Below the pieces are notes generated by a model, which was not told the DNA's origin, ran no database searches, and saw only the letters and a list, made by a program, of their open reading frames with translations. A DNA stretch of 64,000 nucleotides, taken from NCBI RefSeq assembly GCF_003665155.1, contig NZ_RCFQ01000004.1, positions 58,038 through 122,037 of the forward strand, read 5' to 3'. This document shows, piece by piece, positions 23,349-31,653 of this stretch; positions within the stretch are counted from its first letter, which is position 1, and every line of letters begins with the position of its first letter. A program made the translations under genes and the position numbers. This stretch comes from Mariprofundus sp. EBB-1. GTDB lineage: Bacteria; Pseudomonadota; Zetaproteobacteria; Mariprofundales; Mariprofundaceae.

Positions 23349-24563
23349 ATGGATCAGGGCTTTCGTAACTATCTAACCGTCACCGGCGGCTATTGGGCTT
23401 TCACCATCACCGATGGTGCGATCCGCATGCTGGTGGTGCTCTATTTTCATGGGCTTGGTTATTCACCACTGCAAATTGCTATGCTGTTTCTGTTCTATGA
23501 GTTCTTTGGCATTGTCACGAATCTGGTTGGTGGCTGGCTGGGGGCACGCATTGGTTTGAACCGCTGCATGCATATCGGTATGCTCATGCAGATAGGTGTC
23601 TTATTAATGTTAACGGTGCCGGATGCATGGCTGACCGTAGCTTATGTGATGGTGGCTCAGGCGTTCTCCGGCATTGCCAAAGACCTGAACAAGATGAGTG
23701 CAAAGGCGGGTGTGAAATTATTTGTGCCGGTGCAGTCCGATGCCAAGCTGTTCCGCTGGGTCGCAATTTTGACGGGTTCGAAAAATGCACTCAAAGGTGC
23801 AGGGTTCTTTATTGGCGGTGCACTGCTGGCATGGTTGGAGTTTAGGGGCGCATTGTTTGCGCTCTCGACCATGTTACTGCTGGCGCTGATTTGTACATGG
23901 TGGTTGTTGCCGTCCGGTCTGGGTAAAACAAAAATGAAAGCAAAATTCTCTCAGGTATTTTCAAAGGATCCTCAGATCAACTGGTTATCCGGTGCCCGCT
24001 TCTTTCTGTTCGGGGCACGGGATATTTGGTTTGTTGTCGGGCTACCTGTATTTCTACAATCCGTATTGGGCTGGACATTCACGCAGGTGGGTGCATTTCT
24101 AGCACTGTGGGTGATCGGTTATGGTTTTATACAGGGAGTCGCTCCGAAAATTATTCAGCTTAGCTCGAGCCATGCACCGGGAGCAAAAACATTGGTGGTT
24201 TGGGCCGGAATGTTATCGTTATTGCCTATCGGCATAGCTATGGCTTTACAGCAGGGCTGGGATGCTGGGGCGGTGTTGATAGTCGGTTTGGCGCTATTTG
24301 GAATTGTATTTGCGATGAACTCTGCCACCCACTCCTATCTGATTGTGTCGTGGTCTGATCATGACAAAGTATCCATGAATGTTGGTTTCTATTATATGGC
24401 CAATGCCGGTGGGCGTTTGGCAGGCACGGTACTTTCCGGCCTGATCTATCAACAGCATGGCCTGGAAGGTTGTCTATATTGGTCTGCAGCATTTGTGCTG
24501 GCAGCAACGCTGGCATCGGTTAAGCTGGAGCGTATGAATAGATTTCTAACGCAGGCTCAATAA
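23349..24563 (+). CDS. arsJ: ArsJ organoarsenical (1-arseno-3-phosphoglycerate) efflux permease
   Basis: A 404-residue major-facilitator protein with about 11-12 hydrophobic segments. FRNYLTVTGGYWAFTITDGAIRM and FSGIAKDLNKMSAKAGVK are ArsJ signatures, and the upstream GAPDH paralogue confirms the pair. Together they confer arsenate resistance without reduction to arsenite. The stop codon abuts the ATG of the next gene with no spacer, so the sigma-factor gene is coupled to it. Confidence 0.93.
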   Translation: MDQGFRNYLTVTGGYWAFTITDGAIRMLVVLYFHGLGYSPLQIAMLFLFYEFFGIVTNLVGGWLGARIGLNRCMHIGMLMQIGVLLMLTVPDAWLTVAYVMVAQAFSGIAKDLNKMSAKAGVKLFVPVQSDAKLFRWVAILTGSKNALKGAGFFIGGALLAWLEFRGALFALSTMLLLALICTWWLLPSGLGKTKMKAKFSQVFSKDPQINWLSGARFFLFGARDIWFVVGLPVFLQSVLGWTFTQVGAFLALWVIGYGFIQGVAPKIIQLSSSHAPGAKTLVVWAGMLSLLPIGIAMALQQGWDAGAVLIVGLALFGIVFAMNSATHSYLIVSWSDHDKVSMNVGFYYMANAGGRLAGTVLSGLIYQQHGLEGCLYWSAAFVLAATLASVKLERMNRFLTQAQ

Positions 24564-25112
24564 ATGAGCGCATCAGATCGCCCTTGCTTGATACGAGCAT
24601 GGCACAAGCATCGAGGTGAACTGCGTGGCTGGTTATTAAAACGGCTTGAGAATACAGCGGACGTTGAGGATTTGTTACAAGAGGTGTTTTTCAAAGCTAT
24701 GCTGCAAAAGGAAAAATTTTGCCGTATTGAAGATGCACGTGCGTGGTTGTTTCGAGTGACCCGCAATAGCCTCATTGACAGTTATCGCATGCAGAGAAAC
24801 CAGGTAGAACTGCCTGATGATTTATCGCGTGATGAGCCGGAGTTTGATGCGGTAGATACGTTATCTGAATGTCTGCCGCGCGTACTGTCGGAACTCTCTG
24901 TCGAGGATAGAGAAGTCATCACGCTTTGTGACCTGGATGGTATGTCCCAACAACATTTTTCGGACCTTAAGGGTATCAGTCTGCCAGCAGCCAAATCCCG
25001 CATACAGCGAGCACGGCGCAGGTTACGCCAGACATTGGAAACCAATTGTCAGGTACGCATGAACGATGCTGGCAATGTCTGTTGTTTTGTGCCCAGATCA
25101 CCAGTGAAGTAA
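24564..25112 (+). CDS. sigZ: ECF sigma factor, SigZ-like
   Basis: A 182-residue sigma-70 family factor. Region 2 has ADVEDLLQEVFFKAM and WLFRVTRNSLIDSYR; region 4 has LSVEDREVITLCDLDGMSQQHFSDL and AAKSRIQRARRRLRQ. A C-terminal extension of about 25 residues carries three cysteines (NCQVRMNDAGNVCCFVPR), a SigZ-type feature that may be a metal or thiol sensor. No anti-sigma gene is adjacent. The start codon directly follows the arsJ stop. It may drive the downstream permease/thioredoxin/arsC genes. Its presence in an arsenic island is notable but I cannot say how widespread it is. Confidence 0.85.
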   Translation: MSASDRPCLIRAWHKHRGELRGWLLKRLENTADVEDLLQEVFFKAMLQKEKFCRIEDARAWLFRVTRNSLIDSYRMQRNQVELPDDLSRDEPEFDAVDTLSECLPRVLSELSVEDREVITLCDLDGMSQQHFSDLKGISLPAAKSRIQRARRRLRQTLETNCQVRMNDAGNVCCFVPRSPVK

Positions 25113-25277
25113 AGCCACGCTTCCTATGATGCTGATTGACTAAAAGCGGGTATAAACACTGATTGTTTCAATCCGGTTCCTCTGAGCCGCTGCCAGAATT
25201 GATGAGCGAACAATATTCACCTGCATCCTTTTGAACCTTCGTTCGTCTTCTAAGGTAGATGACTGAGCGAGGTAAGC

Positions 25278-26354
25278 ATGTCGAATATCGTTGAACAAGG
25301 AACAGCAATACGCAGTTTGGATAGACTGGCGGACATGCCGTCGCGCTATCCGCTGCTGTTTCTTTTGACAGCATCCATGTTGTGGGTGTTCTTGTATGCC
25401 AATCTGTCCGGGCTTGCGGCTGCGGTCATAGCAGTCTTACCGTTAAATCAGGCAGGCCACCTGGCAGATAGTTTACGATTTCTCATTTATGAAGCTCCCA
25501 AGGTGCTGATGTTGCTCACGGCTGTTGTATTGGTCATGGGTATGATCAATTCATGGTTCACGCCAGAGCGCACACGGGCGATGCTGGCCGGCAGGCATGA
25601 GGGCGTGGGCAATGCGATGGCCGCCTCCCTGGGGATTGTTACACCATTCTGCTCCTGCTCCGCCGTGCCGCTGTTTATCGGTTTTGTGCAGGCAGGCGTA
25701 CCACTGGGAATTACATTTTCATTTTTGATAGCAGCCCCCATGGTCAATGAGGTGGCGCTAACCCTGTTGTTTGCGCTGGTCGGCTGGAAGGTGGCGCTGC
25801 TCTATCTGGCGCTGGGTTTGTCCGTGGCGATTGTGGCCGGTTGGGTGATAGGAAAACTGAATATGGAACCGTATCTGGAAGACTGGGTACGTGAGATGGC
25901 TAAGGTCGATCCGGATTACAAACCAGAGCGTTTAACTATGTCGGACAGATTGCAGGCCGGCTTTGAGTCGGTTAGGGAAATCGTCGGTCGCGTCTGGTTT
26001 TATGTGGTGATCGGTGTGGCCATTGGAGCGGGTATTCACGGTTATGTGCCGCAGGATTTTATGGCCGGACTGATGGGTAAGGAATCGTCATGGTGGTCGG
26101 TGCCGGCGGCTATTTTGATTGGTGTGCCAATGTACTCCAATGCCGCCGGCATTATCCCTATTGTTGAAGCCCTGCTCGCCAAGGGCGCTGCGCTCGGCAC
26201 GGTGTTGGCCTTTATGATGAGTGTGATTGCACTTTCTTTTCCTGAGATGGTGATTCTGAGAAAGGTATTGAAGATGCGTCTGATTGCTCTGTTTGTTGGA
26301 GTGGTTGCCAGTGGCATTTTGCTTGTCGGGTTCGTATTTAATGCAGTTCTGTAA
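25278..26354 (+). CDS. ArsP/DUF318-type permease (PF03773 family)
   Basis: A 358-residue membrane protein with eight or more hydrophobic segments. GIVTPFCSCSAVPLFIGFVQ contains the conserved CSCS motif of the family, and SFLIAAPMVNEVALTL and GVPMYSNAAGIIPI are also typical. Relatives export trivalent methylated or aromatic arsenicals (ArsP) or other metals (SO_0444 type), and a small thioredoxin gene often follows, as here. Substrate is uncertain; the arsenic setting favours an arsenical. The gene is 165 bp after sigZ, so it may have its own promoter. Confidence 0.85.
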   Translation: MSNIVEQGTAIRSLDRLADMPSRYPLLFLLTASMLWVFLYANLSGLAAAVIAVLPLNQAGHLADSLRFLIYEAPKVLMLLTAVVLVMGMINSWFTPERTRAMLAGRHEGVGNAMAASLGIVTPFCSCSAVPLFIGFVQAGVPLGITFSFLIAAPMVNEVALTLLFALVGWKVALLYLALGLSVAIVAGWVIGKLNMEPYLEDWVREMAKVDPDYKPERLTMSDRLQAGFESVREIVGRVWFYVVIGVAIGAGIHGYVPQDFMAGLMGKESSWWSVPAAILIGVPMYSNAAGIIPIVEALLAKGAALGTVLAFMMSVIALSFPEMVILRKVLKMRLIALFVGVVASGILLVGFVFNAVL

Positions 26355-26411
26355 TTCTGAGCGCAAGGCGGCATCGCGTGACTTACTGGTTGTAAATAAA
26401 AGGAGTGGATT

Positions 26412-26642
26412 ATGAAAAATATAAAAGTGTTGGGTACAGGCTGCGCCAGCTGTAAAAACACCATGCAACTCATACAGGAGATTGCTCAAAGCAAGGGTGT
26501 TGATGTCGAAATTGAGAAAATCGAAGAACTCAGAGAGATCATGGCTTTTGGTGTAATGCGTACTCCTGCCGTTGTGATTGATGAAAAAGTTGTTCATGCT
26601 GGTGGAGTACCTTTGCGTAGTGAGGTTGAAGCATGGCTTTAG
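26412..26642 (+). CDS. Small thioredoxin-like protein (MTH895/TM0996 type)
   Basis: A 76-residue single-domain thioredoxin fold with the active site GTGCASCK (Cys-x-x-Cys) at the N-terminus, cis-proline in MRTPAVVID and GVPL near the end. It lacks the extra helix of ordinary thioredoxins. AGGAG is present upstream. It lies 57 bp after the ArsP-type permease gene, a standard pairing, and may reduce metal-thiol adducts for the permease or provide electrons to the arsenate reductase encoded 0.7 kb downstream. Confidence 0.9.
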   Translation: MKNIKVLGTGCASCKNTMQLIQEIAQSKGVDVEIEKIEELREIMAFGVMRTPAVVIDEKVVHAGGVPLRSEVEAWL

Positions 26643-26688
26643 TTTACTGATAGTTCGTGCCTGGTCTGGCTAGAGTGTAGGAGCGCAT

Positions 26689-26724
26689 ATGGAAATACGA
26701 ATAGAAAAAATGGTTTGCCTATGA
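26689..26724 (+). CDS. Possible 11-residue leader peptide before the AtpC-like gene
   Basis: AGGAG is followed after 5 nt by a 12-codon frame, MEIRIEKMVCL plus stop, whose TGA overlaps the ATG of the AtpC-like gene (ATGA at 26721-26724). The AtpC-like start has no good ribosome-binding site of its own, so translation may depend on this short frame. It could instead be the relic of an altered N-terminus. Confidence 0.4.
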   Translation: MEIRIEKMVCL

Positions 26725-27164
26725 AGTGTATGGAAGTTCTTATTACAACTGTAGAACGGGAAATCTATCGTGGACGGGCGAGTATGGTGATTGCCCCAAG
26801 TGCAGGCGGTGAGATTGCAATTTTGCCCGGTCATGCACCATTATTGGCGATACTTCGACCCGGTGAGATTCGTGTGGACTGCCCTGTTCATGCTGAATCT
26901 AGCGAGTGCCATTCGGATAACATGGTAGTTTTTGGTGGTTATATTGAGGTTCAGCCTAATAGAATTACGATTCTTGCAGACGGGATAGAACGTGCTGCTG
27001 ATATTGATGAAGCACAGGCAAAATATGCACTCAAACAGGCTAAAGAAATGTTAAATTCACCGGATAAAGACAAAGCAAGTCGGGCTTTGGTTGATCTTGA
27101 TTTGGCAATAGCAAAATTACAGGTGTTGCGTAGAAATAGTAAGCACTCACTTATTAAGCCATAG
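26721..27164 (+). CDS. atpC: Stand-alone F-type ATP synthase epsilon-subunit-like protein
   Basis: A 148-residue protein with the complete epsilon layout: N-terminal beta-sandwich (EVLITTVEREIYRG, AILPGHAPLLAILRPGEI, VVFGGYIEVQPNRITILAD) and C-terminal helix pair (AADIDEAQAKYALKQAKEML). The length is normal, so it is not a fragment. No other ATP synthase gene is nearby; it sits between an arsenic thioredoxin and arsC. Epsilon is both a rotor part and an ATPase inhibitor. Start: ATG 26721, coupled to a short upstream frame; ATG 26730 is possible. A role in damping the synthase during arsenate stress is my inference. Alternatively it is a duplicated gene carried in by chance. Confidence 0.85.
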   Translation: MKCMEVLITTVEREIYRGRASMVIAPSAGGEIAILPGHAPLLAILRPGEIRVDCPVHAESSECHSDNMVVFGGYIEVQPNRITILADGIERAADIDEAQAKYALKQAKEMLNSPDKDKASRALVDLDLAIAKLQVLRRNSKHSLIKP

Positions 27165-27333
27165 CGTCGATTGCTGATTACGGCGAGGCGTGGAATTAGC
27201 GATTTGGTTGAGATGGTTTGTTTGATTTTGCGCGTTATGAATCGGCCTCATCACGAGATGTTGCCGTATTTGTAATCGTTGTATGAGCGCGGCGACAACA
27301 TGCACATCAGTTTATTCAGGGGGAGGTTTTTCC

Positions 27334-27744
27334 ATGAGGCAAAAGGTTCTGTTTTTATGTACGGGCAATGCATGTCGGTCGCAGATGGCCGAAGGTTGGT
27401 TAAAACATTTGGGAGGAGATCGTTTTGATGTCTATTCCGCGGGTATTGTGGCGCATGGTAAAAATCCACGTGCAATTAGAGCGATGAAAGAAGCCGGTGT
27501 AGATATCAGTGATCAGCAGTCAGAAGTCTTAGATGTGTCTCTGCTGGATGAGATAGATCTGTTAATTACCGTTTGTGGCAATGCGGATGAGCGCTGTCCG
27601 ATTATTCCGGTCAGTTGTGAAAAACAGCATTGGCCATTTGATGATCCGGCTGCGGCCAGCGGAAGCGAAAAAGAGATTATGGCTGAGTTTTCCCGCGTAA
27701 GAGATCAAATACGCCACCGTATTGATTGTTTTCTCCAGCCATAA
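27334..27744 (+). CDS. arsC: Arsenate reductase, thioredoxin-coupled (low-molecular-weight phosphatase fold)
   Basis: A 136-residue enzyme. The P-loop LCTGNACRSQMAEG carries Cys9 (nucleophile) and the arginine; Cys81 and Cys88 in TVCGNADERCP are the relay pair of the thioredoxin-linked ArsC class. It reduces As(V) to As(III), which Acr3 exports. GGGAGG upstream selects ATG 27334; an in-frame upstream extension to 27283 lacks one. It ends the arsenic island, 169 bp after the AtpC-like gene. A thioredoxin reductase gene follows 1.7 kb downstream. Confidence 0.93.
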   Translation: MRQKVLFLCTGNACRSQMAEGWLKHLGGDRFDVYSAGIVAHGKNPRAIRAMKEAGVDISDQQSEVLDVSLLDEIDLLITVCGNADERCPIIPVSCEKQHWPFDDPAAASGSEKEIMAEFSRVRDQIRHRIDCFLQP

Positions 27745-27850
27745 TGGTGTTCTCCGCTCAGGCTCTCTGAGAGCAGGGCTCTGTTTATGATGAAGTCAGG
27801 CTATGGTAGTGTCGCGATCGTTGAAAATCATCCTGACGAGGAGGTGAGCG

Positions 27851-29212
27851 TTGGCTAAAATTGAACATGAAAAAGTGTTGCTTAGTAGTGAAGAAGCGCT
27901 CCAGCTGGTCAAGTGGGATGAGGCACGCTTGGAAGAGCTGCTGGCAACGATGCATGGCTCGGAATTGGGTGAACTACTGCTCTCCTGTCGTAAGGATAGT
28001 GAACGCCATGCGCTAATTGAATTTATTCCGGATGAACTGCTTGGTGATGCGCTGCTGGAGCTGCCGGAAGGCATGCAGGAAGATCTGCTGGCCGATTTTA
28101 AAGCCGATGAGGTCGAGGATGTTGTCGGACATCTGAATTCAGATGATGCAGCGGATATTCTGCAGGCAGTCGATAAGGATATTGCTGATGAGGTAATGGA
28201 TCGACTGGAGCCTGCCGAGCGTCGTGAACTGGAACCATTGATGGTGCATGACGAGGAGTCCGCCGGTGGCTTGATGCAGGCCGAGCTGTTCAAGGTGCGC
28301 GATGACTGGTCGGCAGAGAAGGTGCTGCAAGTGTTGCGGCGTTTTGGTCGAGAGATTGAAAATTTAAACTATGTATATGTCGTCAATGATGATGATCAAC
28401 TGGTCGGTGTACTCTCTTTGCATGCACTGCTGTTTGCCGAAGCCGATACCATTGTGTCTGCCTTGGCTCAGCACGATTTTCCACGTGCACTGGCAGGACA
28501 GGATCAGGAAGAAGTCGCTCGTATCTTTGATAAATACGATGTGTTGGCGTTGCCGGTTGTTGATGAGGCCGGTGTGCTGGTTGGCCGCATTACCGCCGAT
28601 GATGTGATTGATGTGATTCAGGACGAGGCCACTGAGGATATGTACCGGCTGGTTGGCCTTTCTGATGAGGATGATCTTGCAGAACCTGTCGGCATTACTG
28701 CGCGCCGACGTGGCGTCTGGTTGGCGGTGAACCTGATGACTGCCATTGCGGCATCCATTGTGATTTCTCAGTTTGAAGCAACCATTGCCCAGATTGTAGC
28801 GCTGGCGGTGTTGATGCCGATTGTAGCTAGCATGGGCGGGATTGCCGGTACTCAGACACTGACTGTCATTGTGCGCGGTATTGCCTTGGGCCGAGTTACG
28901 TTTGCTAATGCCAAGCGCACACTGGTGAAAGAGGCATCGGTTGGTTTGATCTCGGGCATCGCTTTTGCACTGATCATCGGCACGATTGCATCATTCTGGT
29001 TTCCCGATCTTGGTATTCGACTAGGGTGGATTATTGCAGCAGCGATGCTGATTAATCTCTGTGCTGCCGCTCTGGCAGGGGCCATGATTCCACTGACACT
29101 GCAACGATTGAAAATCGATCCGGCTTTGGCTTCAGGCACGATTTTAACGACCGTCACCGATGTGGTTGGTTTCTTCTCATTCCTTGGACTGGCCACGATC
29201 TTTCTTATTTGA
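27851..29212 (+). CDS. mgtE: MgtE magnesium channel/transporter
   Basis: A 453-residue protein. Residues 1-140 form the acidic superhelical N domain (ELPEGMQEDLLADF, LNSDDAADILQAV), about 140-265 are two CBS domains (GVLSLHALLF, VGRITADDVIDVIQDEA), and 280-453 contain five membrane segments with the pore helix LMPIVASMGGIAGTQTLTV. MgtE is a Mg2+-gated Mg2+ channel. It starts with TTG preceded by GAGGTG at good spacing. I see no recognisable Mg2+ riboswitch in the 106-bp upstream gap. Confidence 0.95.
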   Translation: MAKIEHEKVLLSSEEALQLVKWDEARLEELLATMHGSELGELLLSCRKDSERHALIEFIPDELLGDALLELPEGMQEDLLADFKADEVEDVVGHLNSDDAADILQAVDKDIADEVMDRLEPAERRELEPLMVHDEESAGGLMQAELFKVRDDWSAEKVLQVLRRFGREIENLNYVYVVNDDDQLVGVLSLHALLFAEADTIVSALAQHDFPRALAGQDQEEVARIFDKYDVLALPVVDEAGVLVGRITADDVIDVIQDEATEDMYRLVGLSDEDDLAEPVGITARRRGVWLAVNLMTAIAASIVISQFEATIAQIVALAVLMPIVASMGGIAGTQTLTVIVRGIALGRVTFANAKRTLVKEASVGLISGIAFALIIGTIASFWFPDLGIRLGWIIAAAMLINLCAAALAGAMIPLTLQRLKIDPALASGTILTTVTDVVGFFSFLGLATIFLI

Positions 29213-29217
29213 TTTTC

Positions 29218-29343
29218 ACCGCGGTGGATGCGAAGGAAAAGAGAATTATTGCCTGTCCACGAAAGGGCTGAGCACCTTCGATATCAATACAGACCAAGAC
29301 AGTAATCTTGGTTTTACCCTGCGTCCTTTGCATCCTTTGCGGT
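29218..29343. repeat. Intergenic element with 19-bp imperfect terminal inverted repeats
   Basis: ACCGCGGTGGATGCGAAGG (29218-29236) faces CCTTTGCATCCTTTGCGGT (29325-29343); the arms match at 15 of 19 positions as an inverted pair. The ~126-bp interior has no open frame. The ends resemble the ACGCAAAGG-like blocks of the dispersed repeat at 4132, 22127 and 58127. It sits directly after the mgtE stop. Confidence 0.55.
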
Positions 29344-29419
29344 AATTAGCCTTTTCTGTCATTGCGATTCGGGGGCGGGGAGGTAGCTTTCATCACCGAT
29401 TTTTTCCATGGAGATTCCT

Positions 29420-30355
29420 ATGTCTGAAGCTGTTCATCACCGTTTAATTATTCTTGGTTCCGGCCCTGCCGGTTATACCGCAGCTATTTATGCTGCGCGT
29501 GCCAATCTGGCACCTGTGGTGATTCAGGGGCAACAGGCTGGTGGTCAGTTGACGACTACGACCGATGTGGATAATTACCCTGGTTATAAAGATGGCGTGC
29601 AGGGCCCTGAAATGATGGAAGACTTCAAGGCGCAGGCTGAACGTTTTGGTACGGAATTGATTTGGGATCACATCAATGAGGCCGATCTCTCCAAACGCCC
29701 GTTCACACTCAAGGGCGATGATGGCACATATACCTGCGACGCATTGATTATTGCTACAGGCGCATCCGCTAAATATTTGGGTCTGCCAAGTGAAGATGAA
29801 TTTGCCGGGCGCGGTGTATCTGCCTGCGCGACATGTGATGGTTTCTTCTATCGTGGTAAAGATGTGGCCGTTGTTGGTGGTGGTGATACTGCTGTTGAAG
29901 AAGCACTCTATCTGTCTAATTTATGCAATAAAGTAACACTGATTCATCGCCGTGATGCCTTGCGCGCAGAGCCGATTATGCAGGATAAACTACTGGCCAC
30001 TGAAAATATCGAAGTGGCATGGAACAGCACCACCGACTCCATTCTGGGTGATGAAACAGGTGTGACTGGTATCCGTCTGAACTCTACGGTGGATGGCTCA
30101 AGCCGTGATGTGGATGTGCATGGCGTATTTATCGCCATTGGTCATAAACCCAATACTGATTTCCTGGCTGGAAAACTGGATATGGATGAAACCGGTTATT
30201 TGAACACTGTTGGTAAGAGCACGACAACTTCGGTTGAAGGTGTGTTTGCTGCCGGAGATGTGGCTGATCCGGTTTATCGTCAGGCTGTAACTTCAGCGGG
30301 TGAAGGTTGCAAGGCGGCTCTTGATGCTGAGCGCTGGTTAGCTGCGCAGGAATAA
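29420..30355 (+). CDS. trxB: Thioredoxin reductase
   Basis: A 311-residue flavoprotein: FAD site [19 protein letters not shown], redox-active [10 protein letters not shown] (Cys-x-x-Cys), NADPH site [15 protein letters not shown] and the C-terminal [23 protein letters not shown]. It reduces thioredoxin with NADPH and so supports ribonucleotide reduction, thiol repair and the thioredoxin-type arsenate reductase encoded upstream. GGAGATTCCT precedes ATG 29420. It is the first gene of trxB-gmhB-plsC, 6 bp before gmhB. Confidence 0.96.
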   Translation: MSEAVHHRLIILGSGPAGYTAAIYAARANLAPVVIQGQQAGGQLTTTTDVDNYPGYKDGVQGPEMMEDFKAQAERFGTELIWDHINEADLSKRPFTLKGDDGTYTCDALIIATGASAKYLGLPSEDEFAGRGVSACATCDGFFYRGKDVAVVGGGDTAVEEALYLSNLCNKVTLIHRRDALRAEPIMQDKLLATENIEVAWNSTTDSILGDETGVTGIRLNSTVDGSSRDVDVHGVFIAIGHKPNTDFLAGKLDMDETGYLNTVGKSTTTSVEGVFAAGDVADPVYRQAVTSAGEGCKAALDAERWLAAQE

Positions 30356-30361
30356 GCGCGC

Positions 30362-30943
30362 ATGACAGCTCTTACACATCCTGCGGCTGTGCTGCTGGAT
30401 CGTGATGGTGTTATTAATTTTGATTCACCGGACTATATTCTGTCTGCAGATCAGTGGCAGCCTGTGCCGGGAGCGCTTGAGGCGATTGCTCGGCTGCACA
30501 AAGCCGGTATCAAAGTAACTATTGTCAGCAATCAGTCAGGATTGGGACGTGGCATGATGAGCCAGGATAGTTTTAATGCCATCCATGCCAAAATGATGCT
30601 AGCGATTGAGCAGGCGGGCGGGTTTATTTCGCATGTTTCGTATTGTCCGCATGGGCCGGATGAGATGTGTGTTTGTCGAAAACCGAAACCTGGGATGGTA
30701 TTGGAAACGCTGGTTGCGTTGGGTTTGGATGGTCAGCGTGAGCAGGCTCTGTTTATTGGTGATTCTATTCGTGATGTAGAGGCTGCCCATGCAGCAGGTG
30801 TGACTGCCATGCTGGTGCAGAGTGGTTATGGCGATGCCGAAAGTATTTTGCAGAAATCGCGTCTTGTGCAAACAGATATTCAGGCTTATGCCGATTTGGC
30901 TGAGGCTGTGGCGATGATTATGGGAGATGCTGAGGCATGCTGA
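30362..30943 (+). CDS. gmhB: D-glycero-beta-D-manno-heptose-1,7-bisphosphate 7-phosphatase
   Basis: A 193-residue HAD phosphatase: motif I LLDRDGVINFD, motif II VSNQSGLGRG, the zinc loop CPHGPDEMCVCRKPKPG with His and three cysteines, and FIGDSIRDVEAA. It removes the 7-phosphate in ADP-heptose synthesis for the LPS inner core. Located between trxB and plsC; the plsC start overlaps its end by 7 bp. The plsC pairing, known in other proteobacteria, suggests coordinated envelope lipid synthesis. Confidence 0.93.
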   Translation: MTALTHPAAVLLDRDGVINFDSPDYILSADQWQPVPGALEAIARLHKAGIKVTIVSNQSGLGRGMMSQDSFNAIHAKMMLAIEQAGGFISHVSYCPHGPDEMCVCRKPKPGMVLETLVALGLDGQREQALFIGDSIRDVEAAHAAGVTAMLVQSGYGDAESILQKSRLVQTDIQAYADLAEAVAMIMGDAEAC

Positions 30944-31653
30944 TAATCCGTTCTGCCTTGTTTAATATCTGTTTCATGTTGTTTACCGTGCTGTTTTCCG
31001 TGCTGGTGATTTTATCGCGTCCATTAGGATTTTCGGCCTCATGGATGTGGGCCAAAATATGGTCAAATAGCATCGCTGGGCTACTCAAGGTACTGTGCGG
31101 TATTCGCATCGTTATAGAGGGTAAAGAACATATGCCCGATCATGCCTGTGTGGTGATGGCCAAACATCAATCGGCAGCTGAAACATTGGCTATGCCAATG
31201 CTGGTGCCGCCATACACATGGATACTCAAACGCGAACTGTTTTATATTCCTTTTTTTGGTTGGGCTTTAGCGCTAATGGGCACGATTGGCATTCGCAGGG
31301 GTAACCCGCGCGCTGCAATTAAACAGGTGATAAAAGATGGTACGGAGAAGTTAAATCAGGGTTTGTGGGTAGTGATCTTTCCAGAGGGTACACGTGCTGC
31401 AGCGAACACTACCGGTCATTATCAACCCGGGGGTGTGATTCTAGCGCAGAAGGCGTCAGCGGGCATTTTGCCAATGGCACACAATGCTGGTGTTGTATGG
31501 CCAAAGCGTGGCTTTATCAAACATCCAGGTACGATTACATACCGTTTTTTACCCTATATTTCAGCTGAAGAAGTATCATCTGTGAAACGTCAGGATCTAT
31601 TGGGTCGTTTGGAAAAAGATATTGAGGCTGCAACCAGAGAGCTGGGCGGTTAA
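30937..31653 (+). CDS. plsC: 1-acyl-sn-glycerol-3-phosphate acyltransferase
   Basis: A 238-residue membrane-bound acyltransferase with an N-terminal hydrophobic helix (about 5-30). The catalytic block reads AKHQSAAET, a His-x4-Glu form of the usual His-x4-Asp that is common in one proteobacterial PlsC branch, and the glycerol-phosphate-binding block is IFPEGTRAA. It adds the second acyl chain to make phosphatidic acid. It is the last gene of the trxB operon. Confidence 0.9.
   Translation: MLIIRSALFNICFMLFTVLFSVLVILSRPLGFSASWMWAKIWSNSIAGLLKVLCGIRIVIEGKEHMPDHACVVMAKHQSAAETLAMPMLVPPYTWILKRELFYIPFFGWALALMGTIGIRRGNPRAAIKQVIKDGTEKLNQGLWVVIFPEGTRAAANTTGHYQPGGVILAQKASAGILPMAHNAGVVWPKRGFIKHPGTITYRFLPYISAEEVSSVKRQDLLGRLEKDIEAATRELGG

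Noticed and set aside
26042..26597. Overlapping minus-strand frames of 143 and 169 codons across the permease and thioredoxin genes
   Set aside because: They are antisense to two well-supported genes and show no recognisable domain.
27745..27850. Mg2+ riboswitch or arsC terminator upstream of mgtE
   Set aside because: Only a 5-bp stem (GCTCT/AGAGC) without T-run is present, and the gap is too short for the known M-box structure.
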